From Melieria omissa (lineage: Eukaryota > Arthropoda > Insecta > Diptera > Ulidiidae), in the NCBI GenBank assembly GCA_963971225.1, contig OZ020270.1:73052432-73116431 (forward strand): a stretch of DNA of 64,000 nucleotides, written 5' to 3'. A program made the position numbers and the translations under genes. The notes below the pieces were generated by a model, which worked only from the letters and a program-made list of their open reading frames with translations, made no database searches and was not told where the DNA came from. Of the stretch, positions 1-10,396 are shown piece after piece. Numbering within the stretch: position 1 is the stretch's first letter; every line of letters begins with the position of its first letter.

Positions 1-8
1 GAAGACCC

Positions 9-1118
9 ATGAGAACCAAATCGATACACCATCTCTTCATCGATTACAAGGCAGCATTCGATAGCCCGATAAGGGATCGCCTATATGCCGCATTGTCTGA
101 ACTTGGTATCCCTGCAAAGCTCGTTAGACTTTGCAGAGCGACGTTGAGCAATACGCGCAGCTCCGTCAAGGTTGGAAGTGACCTCTCCGACCCCTTTGAT
201 ACCGTTCGAGGTTTCAGACAGGGCGATCCTTTGTCCTGCGACCTCTTCAACTTCACCATGGAGAGTGTTCTGCGCAAGGCCGGTGTACATCGTAATGGCA
301 CAATTTTCAACAAAAGTGTCCAGCTCCTTGCCTACGCTGATGATATTGATGTCATCGGACGTAACAAGCGAGATGTCACCGCTGCCTTTGCGGCTATCGA
401 AAGAGAATCTGCCAAAATGGGTCTGGTGGTAAATGAGGGTAAGACGAAGTATATGCTGTCTACACGCAGGGACTCGCAGCGGCTAGGGTCTCACGTCGAG
501 GCCGACAGGTATGCTTTTGAAGTTGTCAAGGAATTCGTCTACCTTGGCACCGCCATCAACAGCAGCAATGATGTCAGTCTGGAGATAAAGCGAAGGATAA
601 CTCTTGCCAACAGGTGCTACTACGGTCTCGGTAGGCAATCGAGAATTAGAGACCTCTCTCGACCGACAAAACTTTCACTCTATAGGACGCTTATCTTGCC
701 CGTGCTCCTCTATGGCGCTGAAGCATGGACAATGACACGAAACGACATAGCGGCCCTTGGAGTGTTCGAGAGGAAGGTGCTTCGCAAAATCTTCGGCCCT
801 GTTCGGGTTGGTGACGACTATCGCATACGAACCAATAACGAGCTGTATGAGCTGTATAAGGACATGGACGTAGCGCAGCGAATTAACATCCAGCGGCTAC
901 GCTGGCTCGGTCATGTCTGCCGCATGGACGACGAAACTCCGGCGAAAAAGGTATTCGATGCGATGGTTGGAGGTCGACGGCGAAGAGGGAGGCCGTGTCT
1001 CCGGTGGAAGGACCAAGTGGAAGAGGCCCTGGTATCTCTTGGTGTGACCAACTGGAGAAGGCGCGCGCGAAGCAGAGGCGCCTGGAGAGAAGTTTTGCGG
1101 CAGGCCGTAACCCGATAA
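9..1118 (+). CDS. RTE-like LINE reverse transcriptase, 5' truncated
   Basis: C-terminal part of a non-LTR reverse transcriptase, open to the window edge. Seen: palm motif A FIDYKAAFD near residue 11, motif B RQGDPLSCDLF near 70, motif C YADDID near 109, then thumb and a basic C-terminus rich in RRR/RGRP. No RNase H follows. The reading frame ends at a TAA, and the element seems to end soon after in GTTAA-type short repeats (about 1,130-1,145), typical of RTE-like LINEs that lack a poly(A) tail. The family assignment is from memory of insect RT sequences and is moderate; Proto2-like is an alternative. The true start lies outside the window. Confidence 0.8.
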   Translation: MRTKSIHHLFIDYKAAFDSPIRDRLYAALSELGIPAKLVRLCRATLSNTRSSVKVGSDLSDPFDTVRGFRQGDPLSCDLFNFTMESVLRKAGVHRNGTIFNKSVQLLAYADDIDVIGRNKRDVTAAFAAIERESAKMGLVVNEGKTKYMLSTRRDSQRLGSHVEADRYAFEVVKEFVYLGTAINSSNDVSLEIKRRITLANRCYYGLGRQSRIRDLSRPTKLSLYRTLILPVLLYGAEAWTMTRNDIAALGVFERKVLRKIFGPVRVGDDYRIRTNNELYELYKDMDVAQRINIQRLRWLGHVCRMDDETPAKKVFDAMVGGRRRRGRPCLRWKDQVEEALVSLGVTNWRRRARSRGAWREVLRQAVTR

Positions 1119-1306
1119 CGGGTTGTTATGGCCAGTTAAGTTAAATCAGAGAGGCTCCGTTAGAATACAGCCGGTATTATTTCATTTCATTTATTTCAAG
1201 TCTACAGTAAATGAACTTACAGACTAAGCACACAACAATAAAAGAACTTAAAAATAGAATAACAATTGGAATAAAACTTAAGAATAGAACAACAATGAGA
1301 ATAACG

Positions 1307-2031
1307 TTATTTATAAAAGGAATTCAGACGTGATTTTAATTCTTGTTTGGAAATCGAAAGATCGAGGTTAAGAGAGCCACAAATCTTGTTAAATTCGGAA
1401 AGCGCTCTCACCAAAGGAGCATTCAAAGCGTAGTTAGACCTGCAGGAAGATATGACATATAAGTCGTAGTGACGGAGGACACGAGAAGGAACATTGAAGT
1501 TCATTAGACTCAGGAGGTAAGGACAATCAACAGAACCACTAATAACCTCATGGACGAACACCAAAGAGAGGATAGTTCTTCTACTCTCAAGTGATTTAAG
1601 GTTTATGAGTGAGCAACGCGATAGATACGGAGGAATGGGATTGGAAAACTTTAGAGATCGAATGCCGAAATTCAAGAAGTATTTTTGAATTCGTTCAATA
1701 CGATTACAATGAGAAGAATAATATGGATTCCAGACAAAAGATGCATACTCCAGACGAGATCTAACAAAAGAAGTGTATAGGAGCTTGAGGGTGTAGGGAT
1801 CAGAGAATTCGAAACTATTACGACGGACAAATGCTAGCAGAGAGTAGGATTTAGAGATAATGAAGTTCACATGATTAATAAACGACAGTTTGGGGTCAAA
1901 GATTACGCCAAGGTCTGTGAAGACGCTGAGCCTCTCGAGAGGCGTACTAGCAATATGATATGAGGACTGGATAAAAGCTGACGATTTACAGAATGTCATA
2001 TAATAGAATTTGTTTAGATTTAGAATAGAAT
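1307..2031 (-). pseudogene. CR1-like LINE RT thumb and C-terminus
   Basis: About 240 codons are open from the LOA junction to a stop at 1,307. Conserved segments are LGVIFDPKLSFINHV and FVRSRLEYASFVWNPYY followed by a RIE/Q segment, the signature of the region after the palm in CR1/L2/Crack-group LINEs. No RNase H. The apparent start at 2,053 lies in LOA sequence and is not real. The catalytic palm is in the separate piece at 18,226-18,367, so this copy cannot make a full RT. Confidence 0.65.
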
Positions 2032-2105
2032 AGATACGGGAGCCGAGCATCAACTGCCCGAGACACTGCGTCCAAAGAGAACTATTGTGTCGTATCCCTT
2101 ATTCT

Positions 2106-2638
2106 TTATTGGAGGAGTTTATCTCCCCCAATACTGTCCAGGAACTCCTTGATTTTTCCCAGATTGGTTCCAGACAGCTCTCTTGTCTGAATTAGTTCCC
2201 TTCCCAGTATACGCTTCCTTGCGTGTAAGAGAGCGGGACACTCTGTTATGATGTGCACGGATGTTTCATCATCTTCCATGCAGAATCTACATAGTTCGCT
2301 ATCTGTCAATCCCAGTCGCGCTTTATGCATATTTAGCAGGCAGTGCCCACTCAGGATTCCCGTCATGAACTTAAGCTCCTTTCTGCTTAGGTCCAATAGG
2401 TATTTCGATTTTCCTTCCGAATAGGCCGGAAAGAATAGCTTGGAACAGCGCTGTCCCACCGTATTGGACCATTTCTGGTTGGCCCGATTTTTGAATTCCT
2501 GTTTGACACAATGCCTGAAATGAGCTCTGCTAACACCTATGATTGGCTCAGGTCCATAGGGTCGTTTTGCCGCCCCTTCCTTTGCCAATCTGTCCGCTTC
2601 CTCATTTCCATCGTGCCCACAGTGCGCAGGAACCCAGT
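2106..2638 (-). pseudogene. LOA ORF2 C-terminal end: RNase H tail and zinc motif
   Basis: Downstream half of the LOA RNase H domain plus C-terminus. WVPAHCGHDGNEEADRL carries the last catalytic His/Asp region. A Cys/His motif CRFCMEDDETSVHIITEC follows, as in LOA and related RNase H-bearing LINEs. It continues the frame broken at 13,422, with Gypsy-1 lying between. The stop is at 2,106. A second copy of most of this segment is at 12,266-12,755. Confidence 0.85.
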
Positions 2639-2642
2639 GTAT
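2639..2642. repeat. Target-site duplication GTAT of Gypsy-1 (left)
   Basis: GTAT abuts the LTR at 2,643; the partner GTAT is at 13,418-13,421. On the minus strand this is ATAC. Removing the element and one copy restores the LOA RNase H frame. A 4-bp TSD is usual for Ty3/gypsy elements. A third GTAT at 12,752-12,755 belongs to the duplicated flank. Confidence 0.92.
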
Positions 2643-3304
2643 TGTGGTGGTCAAATGTATTGTGTGGTAGTCTAACTGTTCGTGCGGTGGTTGAAGTGTA
2701 AGTTTCTCTAAGTGTGTAAGTGTAGTTTTGGCCTATGTTTATTCGGCGGGCCGCGCCAATGGTTTCTGGCTCCGAAAAGCCGATCTGTTTGAACCTCTGA
2801 TCAAATAAAACAATGCCACCAGGCACTTTGATTATCGAACAAGAAGTTAACTTTATTTGGAAAATTTTGGTCTTATATACTAAATTTATAACTGTTATAC
2901 TGTCATGCATTTCCAGGGCTCCGCCTCCCTTTCCACGATATTTTTCGTTTGACCAATCATCGACCTGGTCACTTCTTCTGCGTCAGCACATTTGCAATTG
3001 GGTCAGTGGCCGGCGCTAAACGGCCTCGGATATTTTCCGATCGTTTCCCACGCCGCCAAAGGGTCGGCATAATGCGCGTTGCAGTATTGTTGCAATGCAC
3101 TGCGGTAGGTGGCATCGTATGTCACTCCGCTCGCTCAAGTGGTTGCGCATAGCGCACCGTGGCGACTTCAAGTGCAGCCATTTGACACCAGCGAATTTGT
3201 GTGCGCAAGTGTACGGTAATTTGTTCTGGTCGGCATGAGTGATTGCGTAGTATCACTACATGCAATGTTATGGTCGGCATAGATGGTTAGGTAGTACCAC
3301 TACA
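2643..3304 (-). repeat. Gypsy-1 3' LTR
   Basis: 662 bp, near-identical to 12,756-13,417 with one mismatch noticed (2,947 versus 13,060). On the minus strand it starts TGTAGTGGTACTACC and ends GACCACCACA, giving TG...CA ends. A purine-rich tract lies directly upstream in element direction. Near identity of the LTRs means a young insertion or a recent conversion of the 5' LTR. Confidence 0.93.
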
Positions 3305-3350
3305 CCATTGCCCTCAAGCGAAAAATTATCATCGTGATGGATAATTTTTT
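3305..3350 (-). promoter_or_regulatory. Gypsy-1 polypurine-like tract and adjacent hairpin
   Basis: Directly before the 3' LTR, the minus strand reads TTGAGGGCAATGG, fitting the plus-strand primer role. Just upstream (3,321-3,350) is an inverted repeat: arms AAAAATTATC(C)ATC, one mismatch, almost no loop. The polypurine role follows from position; no role for the hairpin is known to me. Confidence 0.65.
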
Positions 3351-3539
3351 AAGATGGGTTTGGTCAGGTCGGAGTTTTTGGAAAATGCTTTACAAAGGTT
3401 CTTTTTTTTTTGTAAGAATGTGTAAAAAAATTTTTTTTTTTTTTTTATTTTGTAAAAATTTTGTTAAAAATATTTTAAAGATAGTATTAGCTTAATATAT
3501 CCCGCTAGGTAATGTAAGACTAATACTCATATGATTATG

Positions 3540-3690
3540 TCTAATATGAAACGTAATGCTATGTTTGCTTATTTGTAGGATACTATTTGTAGGATACTAT
3601 TGTTTAATATGAAACGTAATGCTATGTTTGCTTTTTTGTAGGATTACATGTTGTTAATATTGTTTAATGTGAAACGTAATGCTATGTTTC
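3540..3690. repeat. Short degenerate tandem repeat in Gypsy-1 3' UTR
   Basis: Three copies of a unit containing GAAACGTAATGCTATGTTT start near 3,542, 3,605 and 3,665, about 60 bp apart. The third overlaps the pol stop codon at 3,682. The rest of 3,351-3,540 is AT-rich with long T runs and has no gene. Confidence 0.8.
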
Positions 3691-6600
3691 TATGGTGTAT
3701 CGCTTAAGATTATTATTATGCATTTTCTTTACTTGACTGTTTATTTCTATGTATGTATTTACCCCTTCTGTTTTTATAACTTTATAAGGTCCATGATAGG
3801 GGCTTTGGTTTTTCTTCCTATTTTCTAGTTTAACTAACACTAAGTCTCCAATTTGTACATTTAGCTTGTTTGTATCTCTACGGCTACTTTCTTTTCGTTT
3901 TTCTTTGACCGTGTTTATGTATTGTCTAGCTTTGTTTATTGCTGTTCTGAGTCTTGCTTTTATTTCGTTTGCATACGAATCAATGTCGTATATTGGTGTA
4001 TTTTTTGTTATTTCATCACTTGGCATGTACGGTATTTTGCCAAATACTAATTCATAAGGTGAATAGCCTGTGTCAATGTTTGGTGAAGTGTTGTACGCGA
4101 ATGTGTAAAATGAGATCCACTTGTCCCATTCTTGGTCTTCCGCGAAGGTCAACATGTATTCGTTAAGTACCCTGTGGTTTCGTTCAACTGTGCCTAATGT
4201 TTCATGGTGGTATGGTGCCGAAAATATTTGTTTTATTTGTAGTTGTTTACAAATATTTTTCATCAGTTCGTTAGTGAATTCGGTCCCTCTGTCTGTTTTT
4301 AATATTTTGAAATTGCCGTACTTGAGAATGAAATGGTTTACGAGTGTTGAGGCGACTGTGGTTGCGTCTTTGTGTTCCATTGGGTGTGCTATAACAAATT
4401 TTGTTAGTTCACACTGTGCCGTAAGTATGTATCTGTAACCGTTTGAAATTCTTAGTGGTCCTACGGTGTCAATCGCGACTACTTCAAAACTTGTGTTTGG
4501 TGTGTCCGTTACAATTAGCTGTTCTTTTGTGTGTTTTACTTGCTTGTTTAGTTGGCATGGTTTACAATTTGAGATGTATTTCTTGACCATTTTTGACATG
4601 TTTTTCCATATGTACCGTTGTTTCAGTTTTAGTATTGTTTTTCTTACTCCGAAATGCCCTCCGCTAGGGGAATTGTGGTATTCTTCTATTAGTTTATATT
4701 TCGTTAAATCATCTTTTATGCTTTGGGGTCTTTTATATATCAGTATTTTCGGGCCGTTTCCTTCTATATTTTTCTGTTGCAACAAATTATATTTTATTTT
4801 AAATGCATCCTTTTGTATGTGCTTGAATATTTCGTCTTCTTCATTTAGCGCTAATTCTTTAATCTTCATTTCGTGCATTTTTGATGATAGCTTCTCCAAA
4901 GACAAGTCGAGGTTGTTTAGATTATCACTACATCGCACAATTATTTTATTTTCATTTACGTCTTCATTTACGTATGTGCCCTTAATGTTGCTTTTTACTT
5001 CAAATTGTAATTTCTTTACGTTCCTGACGTCAGCTATAGAAGTGCAGTCCCAAATGTGAAGTTCATGACTCTTCGTTGGTGAGCAGCATCCTTCTTTATT
5101 TTCTTCCTTTTCTGCGTTAGTTTGAGCAGTCATGCCCCGTGTTATTATTAATGTTTTATTTGCGGATTTGTCATCGGTATTCGGTATCATGGTTTTAAGT
5201 AAATCTGAGTCAATTTTTATTCGTGATAATGCGTCCGCATTTGTATTAATCTTTCCTTGCTTGTAGACGATCTCGTAATCATAGTCTGATAGGTCTAAGC
5301 GTATTCTTGTTAGTTTAGATGATGGGTTTTTATGGGAAAATAGTGAGACTAATGGTCGGTGATCAGTGACTACTATAAATTTTCGTCCGAATAGGTATGG
5401 TCTGAAGAAATTGATTCCCCAATGAATGGCTAGTAATTCCTTTTCTATTACCGGTGTGTTTAATTCGTGTTTATTCAAGGTTTTACTTGCATATGATATT
5501 GGTAAATCGTTTCCTATTTCTCCTTGCGAGAGTATTGCTCCTAATGCGTAATCGGAAGCATCGGTTGTTAAAATGAATGGTTTTTCAAAATCGGGATATT
5601 GTAAGACTGGTGGGTTGATGAGTTTTTGTTTTAGAGTTGCAAATGCGGTTTGGCATTCGTTTGTCCAAAGGAATGGTTGTCTTTTCTTGAGTAGGTTATT
5701 TAGACATCTGGCTATGTCAGCAAAATTTTGTATGAATTTTCGGTAATAATTGCAGAATGCTATGAATCGTCGAACTTCGTCTGAATTTTTTGGTATTGGA
5801 TATTGTTCGATTGTTTTGTGTTTTGTTGGATCCGTTCGAACACCTGATCTCGTGATTAAGTGTCCGAGGTATATCACTTCGGGTTTGAGAAAATGGCATT
5901 TACTGGGATTCAGTTTGAGATTGTATTTTTCTAGACGTTCGAAAACTCTAACAAGGTTGTCGTTGTGGTGTTTTAAACTACAGCCGTATACAATGATGTC
6001 GTCTACGTAGAGAAATGCTCTTGATTCTAAACCTGATAGTGCTATAGTAAGCATCCTTTGGAAGCTGTTAGAAGAGATTTTTAGTCCAAAAGGTAGTCGT
6101 TTGAAGTGGTAATGACCGTTTGCTGTCGAAAATGCAGTCACTGGTTTTGAGTTTTTCTCCAGTGGGATTTGATGGAATGAGCTTGTCATATCTAGAGTTG
6201 AAAAATATTTGGCTCTTCCCAGTTGGTCTAATACATCCTCCAGTCTCGTCAGTGGAAATTTGTCATTTACTATTTTTTTATTCAGTTGTCTGAAATCTAC
6301 TACTAATCTCCATTTCTTCGTATTGCCGTCGCTCTTCTTCGGTACTAGTAGTAATGGTGAGTTGTACGCACTAGTAGACGGTTCAATTAAATCTTCTGTT
6401 AGGAGTTGTTGAACTTGTCTTTCTATCTCTTCATGTTGGGCATGTGGTAATCTGTAATTTTTTATATATATGGGTGCTTTATCTGTTAACTGTAATTTTT
6501 GGGAGTAGAAATTGTTGACTGAGAGTGCTTCATCTTCTAGGTGGAAAATATGTTGATATCTTTTGAAAACTTCGAAAAGTGAGTTTTTCGCTGTTTCATC

Positions 6601-6757
6601 CATGCTGTCTACGTTTAGTGTAGCTTTTAGTTTGTTAAATCTTGTGTTTTCGTTTTGTCTTCCTGTGTACTCTTTTTGATTGATTATGTGATATTCATTT
6701 AAAGGTTCTGTCTTGATGGCTAGAGTTGTAAATGTTGCTGGTTTTTCAGTTGTGTTT
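3682..6757 (-). CDS. pol: Gypsy-1 pol, RT-RNase H-integrase part
   Basis: Open from the R1 LINE junction to TAG at 3,682. Residues counted from an internal Met at 6,603: RT has LDMTSSFHQIP near 137, LPFGLKISSNSFQ near 170 and catalytic YVDD at 199-202. RNase H has TTDASDYALGA near 350 and VTDHRPL. Integrase has the zinc finger H..GGH...NCKPCQ near 650, then Asp in AIDTVGPL, Asp in KTDRGTEF and Glu in GTVERNHRVLNEY, so the DD-E triad is complete. With the LINE removed, the frame is continuous with the protease at 9,772-10,396. No stop or frameshift in this part, so the copy was coding-competent until recently. Confidence 0.92.
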
Positions 6758-6769
6758 ACTATTTTTATG
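6758..6769. repeat. Target-site duplication of the R1-type LINE
   Basis: ACTATTTTTATG here and at 9,760-9,771, a perfect 12-bp duplication of Gypsy-1 pol sequence flanking the LINE at 6,770-9,759. Confidence 0.95.
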
Positions 6770-9759
6770 TTTTTTTTTTTTTTTTTATTTTAACGAGGAG
6801 GGAAGCATCAACAGCCACCCAGTCAGTGCGAGACTTTAACACGCTAAACCCTCCTCTCGTCCGAACGGTTACCCCCCCTGGGACCACCGTGAGGTATTTC
6901 GTCAGGAGGCCGTTGTGAGCGTTGCCACTCAATCGTCTGTTTTGTCTGTCTTTATCGTCTGTGTTCCTGTTGCCTTGTTGGCAGCGCCTTGCTGCTGTAT
7001 GAATGGCCCTTGTGCCCTACTCCTGTATATCAAGCGGCGCAACTCCTGTTGCCGCAGTCGATTATGCTCCACGTTGTTCATTTCGCAGCGCTGTGCGCGC
7101 CGCTTTCCGCGCACGCTCAATGCGTCTCAGGCTCTGCATAATCATAGCCGCTGCTGATGTTACTGCTCTCCAATTCTCGGCTCTTTCGCACATAAGCGAC
7201 ACCAGATTTGTTTGCCGTGGGCGTTGACCGAGGGCTGCGCTTAGGTTGTTTTGTACTTCGCTGAACCGTGGGCACACGAAAAATACGTGCTGCGCAGTTT
7301 CGTAAGCATCCAGTACGGATCATCCTCGTGCTTATACTTGTGGAGGTACTGCTTAAAGCAGCCGTGCCCACTTAGTATTTGTGTGATGTGGTAGTCAAGC
7401 TCCCCATGTTTGCGGCTTATCCACTCGTTGATGTCTCCGATGAGGCTATACGTCCAGCGGCCTTTGTTGGACTGGTTCCATTTACGCTGCCATTCCGCTA
7501 CGGTTTTACACCTTTCGGCTAACTTTGTGGCGTCGGAGGATTTTGCGCCTGGCTTGTAGAGGCGTTGCATCTCCAGCACCAGTAAGTCGACGGGCGGTTT
7601 ACCTGCCAGAACGCAGATAGCATCGTCCGATACGGAGCGAAATGCGCTGGCAACCCGAAGTGCGCTGAGCCTGTACACAGCGCGTATGCCTTTCGTATAG
7701 GCTTGCACCTTCACTGCCTCTGCCCAGATAGGTGCTGCGTACAAGAGTATGGAGCTAGTCACTCTTGACAGCAACAGGCGTCGGCTTGCGCGCGGGCCGC
7801 CTATGTTCGACATAATGCGTGAGAGCGTTCTATTCACCCGTGAGGCTTTCTCGCAGACTGCCTTGAGATGCTCCTTGTAGGTCAGCCTGGTGTCAATTAA
7901 CACTCCCAGGTATCGCAGCGACGGCTGTGATGTGATCTGGTGTTCACCTACGGTGATTGTGAGCACCTCGCTCAGCTTTCTCGTGCTCAGAAGAACCGCC
8001 TCTGTCTTGTGTGCAGCCAGCTCTAGCTTTGCACTGCATAGCCACTGCCTGACGCGAGCTATCGCTGTATTGCATGCTGTCTGCAATGCGCTAATGTGTT
8101 TAGCCACTGCCACTACGGCGATGTCGTCCGCGTAGCCGACGATGTGCGTATCTGCTGGCAGCTCCAATCGGAGAATGCCGTCGTACATGACGTTCCACAG
8201 GGTGGGGCCAAGCACCGACCCTTGTGGAACGCCACCGGTGATTTCATAGCGCTGCACGCCATCGTCCGTGTCGTAATAGAGCACTCGATTTTCAAGATAA
8301 TTTGATACCAGCCGCTGTAGGTACGCTGGCACTCCGAAATCGTACAGCGCATCCATGATTCGGGGCCAGTTCGCCGAGTTAAAAGCGTTTTTTATATCCA
8401 GCGTGACCACTGCGCAGTATTTTTTAGTGCCGCCTAGCCATCGCTTGCCGCTGACAGCTTCTCTCGCTATCGTTGTCACGACATCTATGGCGTCCACCGT
8501 GGACCGCGCTTTGCGAAACCCATATTGCATCGCTGAGAGCCCGCCTGGCTTCTCCAGCGTTTCTTGCAGCCGGTTGCAAATGATTCGCTCCATCACTTTG
8601 CCAATCGTATCTAGCATGCACAGTGGCCGGTACGAGGAGGGCTGCTCTGGTTGCTTGCCCGGTTTTAGTAAAAGCACAAGTCGTTGCTGCTTCCACTTAT
8701 CCGGGAACACGCCTTCCTTTATACAAGCCGTGTAGAGGTCGGCAAAGATGTCTGGCCTTGTGGTGATTGCTTTTTTCAGCGCCACATTGGGGATGCCGTC
8801 CAAACCGGGAGCTTTGTTGTCCGAAAAGTTTGCCACTGCTAAAAGGACCTCATCTGGAGTCACCTCTGGGAAATCAGTGGGCACCAGCTGGCTCTGTCCG
8901 CGCACCCTTTCCCTCTGCGGGGGGAACAGCGTCTCCACCACGGCTTTCAGTAGTGTTGGATCTGTTGGCTGAGGGGGCCTGGGCCCCTTCAGCTTGCTCA
9001 TGGCTACTCTGTAGGCTTTTCCCCACGGATCTACATCCGCCTCCTCACACAGCGCCTTGAAGCATGACTTCTTGCTTTTGATGATAGCTTTCTTAAGCTC
9101 GTTTCTGCACGCCTTATATTCGGCCCGCACAAGCTCGACTGCTGGACGATTTCTTGCTCTCTGAAGCTTCCTTCGCGCCTTCTTGCAGCGTTTTCTGGAT
9201 TCGGCAATCTCCTGGTTCCACCAGTATACCGGTTTTCGGCCAGGATTGCCAGCGATTCTAGGCATCGCCGCGTCGCATGCTCTAGCGAGTTTGGCAGTTA
9301 TGTTATGAGCCATGTTTGCCGCGGTGTCTGGTCGCAATTGCTCCTCCGACCACACAAGGTCGAAAAGATCTCCATCGAACATCTTCCTCTTCCATCCTTT
9401 GGTTTGCGCTTTGCGGACGTCACGCGTGCCTCTCAGACCTGGCTGACTAATCTCCAAAATTATGGCGCGATGGTCACTGTGCGTGTAAATATCACTAACA
9501 CACCACCGTGCGTTGCGCTCAATGCAGCTGTGTGCGAATGTGAGGTCGATTACGGATCTGCCTCTACCCGAGTCAAACGTGTATTCGCCGCCATTATTGA
9601 GCAGATATAGCTCCAGGGGTTCTAGCCACTCTAGAAGAATTTTACCGCGTTGGTTTGTGCGACTGCTGCCCCAGGCAGTAGCCCACGCGTTAAAGTCTCC
9701 ACCTATCACAGCTGGTGACTTTCCCTGCATTTCGATCGCCAGTGATGTGAGCTATTTGT
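6770..9759 (-). mobile_element. R1-clade LINE, 5' truncated, inside Gypsy-1 pol
   Basis: 2,990 bp with a poly(A) tail (T run 6,770-6,788 on the plus strand) at its 3' end and a 12-bp TSD. It starts inside the endonuclease domain, the usual result of incomplete reverse transcription. 3' UTR is 6,789-7,061. Insertion is between protease and RT of Gypsy-1 pol, in the same orientation. Confidence 0.93.
7062..9759 (-). pseudogene. R1-clade LINE ORF2 (endonuclease-RT), truncated and frameshifted
   Basis: Endonuclease remnant GGDFNAWATAWGS and SDHRAI; RT motifs KAPGLDGIPN, LDIKNAFNSA, GGVPQGSVLGP and YADDIAVV. The main frame runs to 7,241. A single-base deletion near 7,306 shifts frame just where the C-terminal Cys/His motif begins; the correct frame continues (HVFFVCPRF, R1-type) to a stop at 7,062. 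The N-terminal half of the endonuclease is absent, so the copy is dead. R1-clade call is by motif similarity. Confidence 0.88.
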
Positions 9760-9771
9760 ACTATTTTTATG

Positions 9772-10396
9772 TGACAGTTGCCGTTTGCTGGGGCAATAGA
9801 ATTTCCGATAAATATTCCTTCTTTTATTTCATCATTTAATATTACACTGTCTTCAGTTAGCTTTAAATCTATTGCGCATATACATTCTGATCTCGGTGGG
9901 ATTTTTATATGTTTTATTCGTGTTGCGTTTATTGGTATGAATGTTTCGTCTTCGTTGATAGCTATTTTCAGTGTAAAAGTTTCATAGTCAATTGTGCACA
10001 TGTGTTTTTGTAAGAAATCTGCACCAATGATTCCGTCTGTGTTGATGGGGAAATTGGAATCGACTACTTGAAATTTATGTTTTATGATTTGATTTTCGAT
10101 ATTGAGTGTTAACTCAGTCTTTCCTAGGGATTTAACTTCGTCTTTTGTAATGCCAGTTAGTGTACAAGAGTCATTTGTTGTGATTTCGTGGTATTCGGGT
10201 AGTATTTCTTCTTTACATATTGAGATGTCTGCGCCTGTGTCTATGAGAAATGTCAATGGTTTGCTGATTTGAGTGCTTTTTATGGTGACGTAATTGGTTG
10301 GTTTTTCTGATATTATGTATATTCGTTCTCTATGTGTCTTTGTTCCCCCGGAGGAGTGGAATAATCGTCCTCCGGGTCGCCCTCGTTTCCCTGAAT
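9772..10396 (-). CDS. Gypsy-1 pol N-terminus: aspartic protease
   Basis: Protease part of pol with active site LIDTGADIS and a downstream GIIGADFL hydrophobic motif, as in retropepsins. It is open upstream past the gag stop in the -1 frame relative to gag, so pol is probably made by -1 frameshifting in the overlap; the slip site was not identified. At 9,772 it meets the R1 LINE; frame arithmetic (3,002 inserted bases) shows it is in phase with the RT part at 3,682-6,757. Its apparent last residues before 9,690 are LINE sequence. Confidence 0.88.

Noticed and set aside
2153..3304. A 1,152-bp LTR of Gypsy-1 that had captured LINE RNase H
   Set aside because: TG...CA ends and GTAT duplications place the LTR at 662 bp; the extra 490 bp is flanking LOA sequence also found outside the element.
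4466..5059. Plus-strand ORFs opposite Gypsy-1 pol (several between 3,866 and 6,412)
   Set aside because: Shadows of pol; no recognisable domains and hydrophobic composition explained by antisense AT-rich codons.
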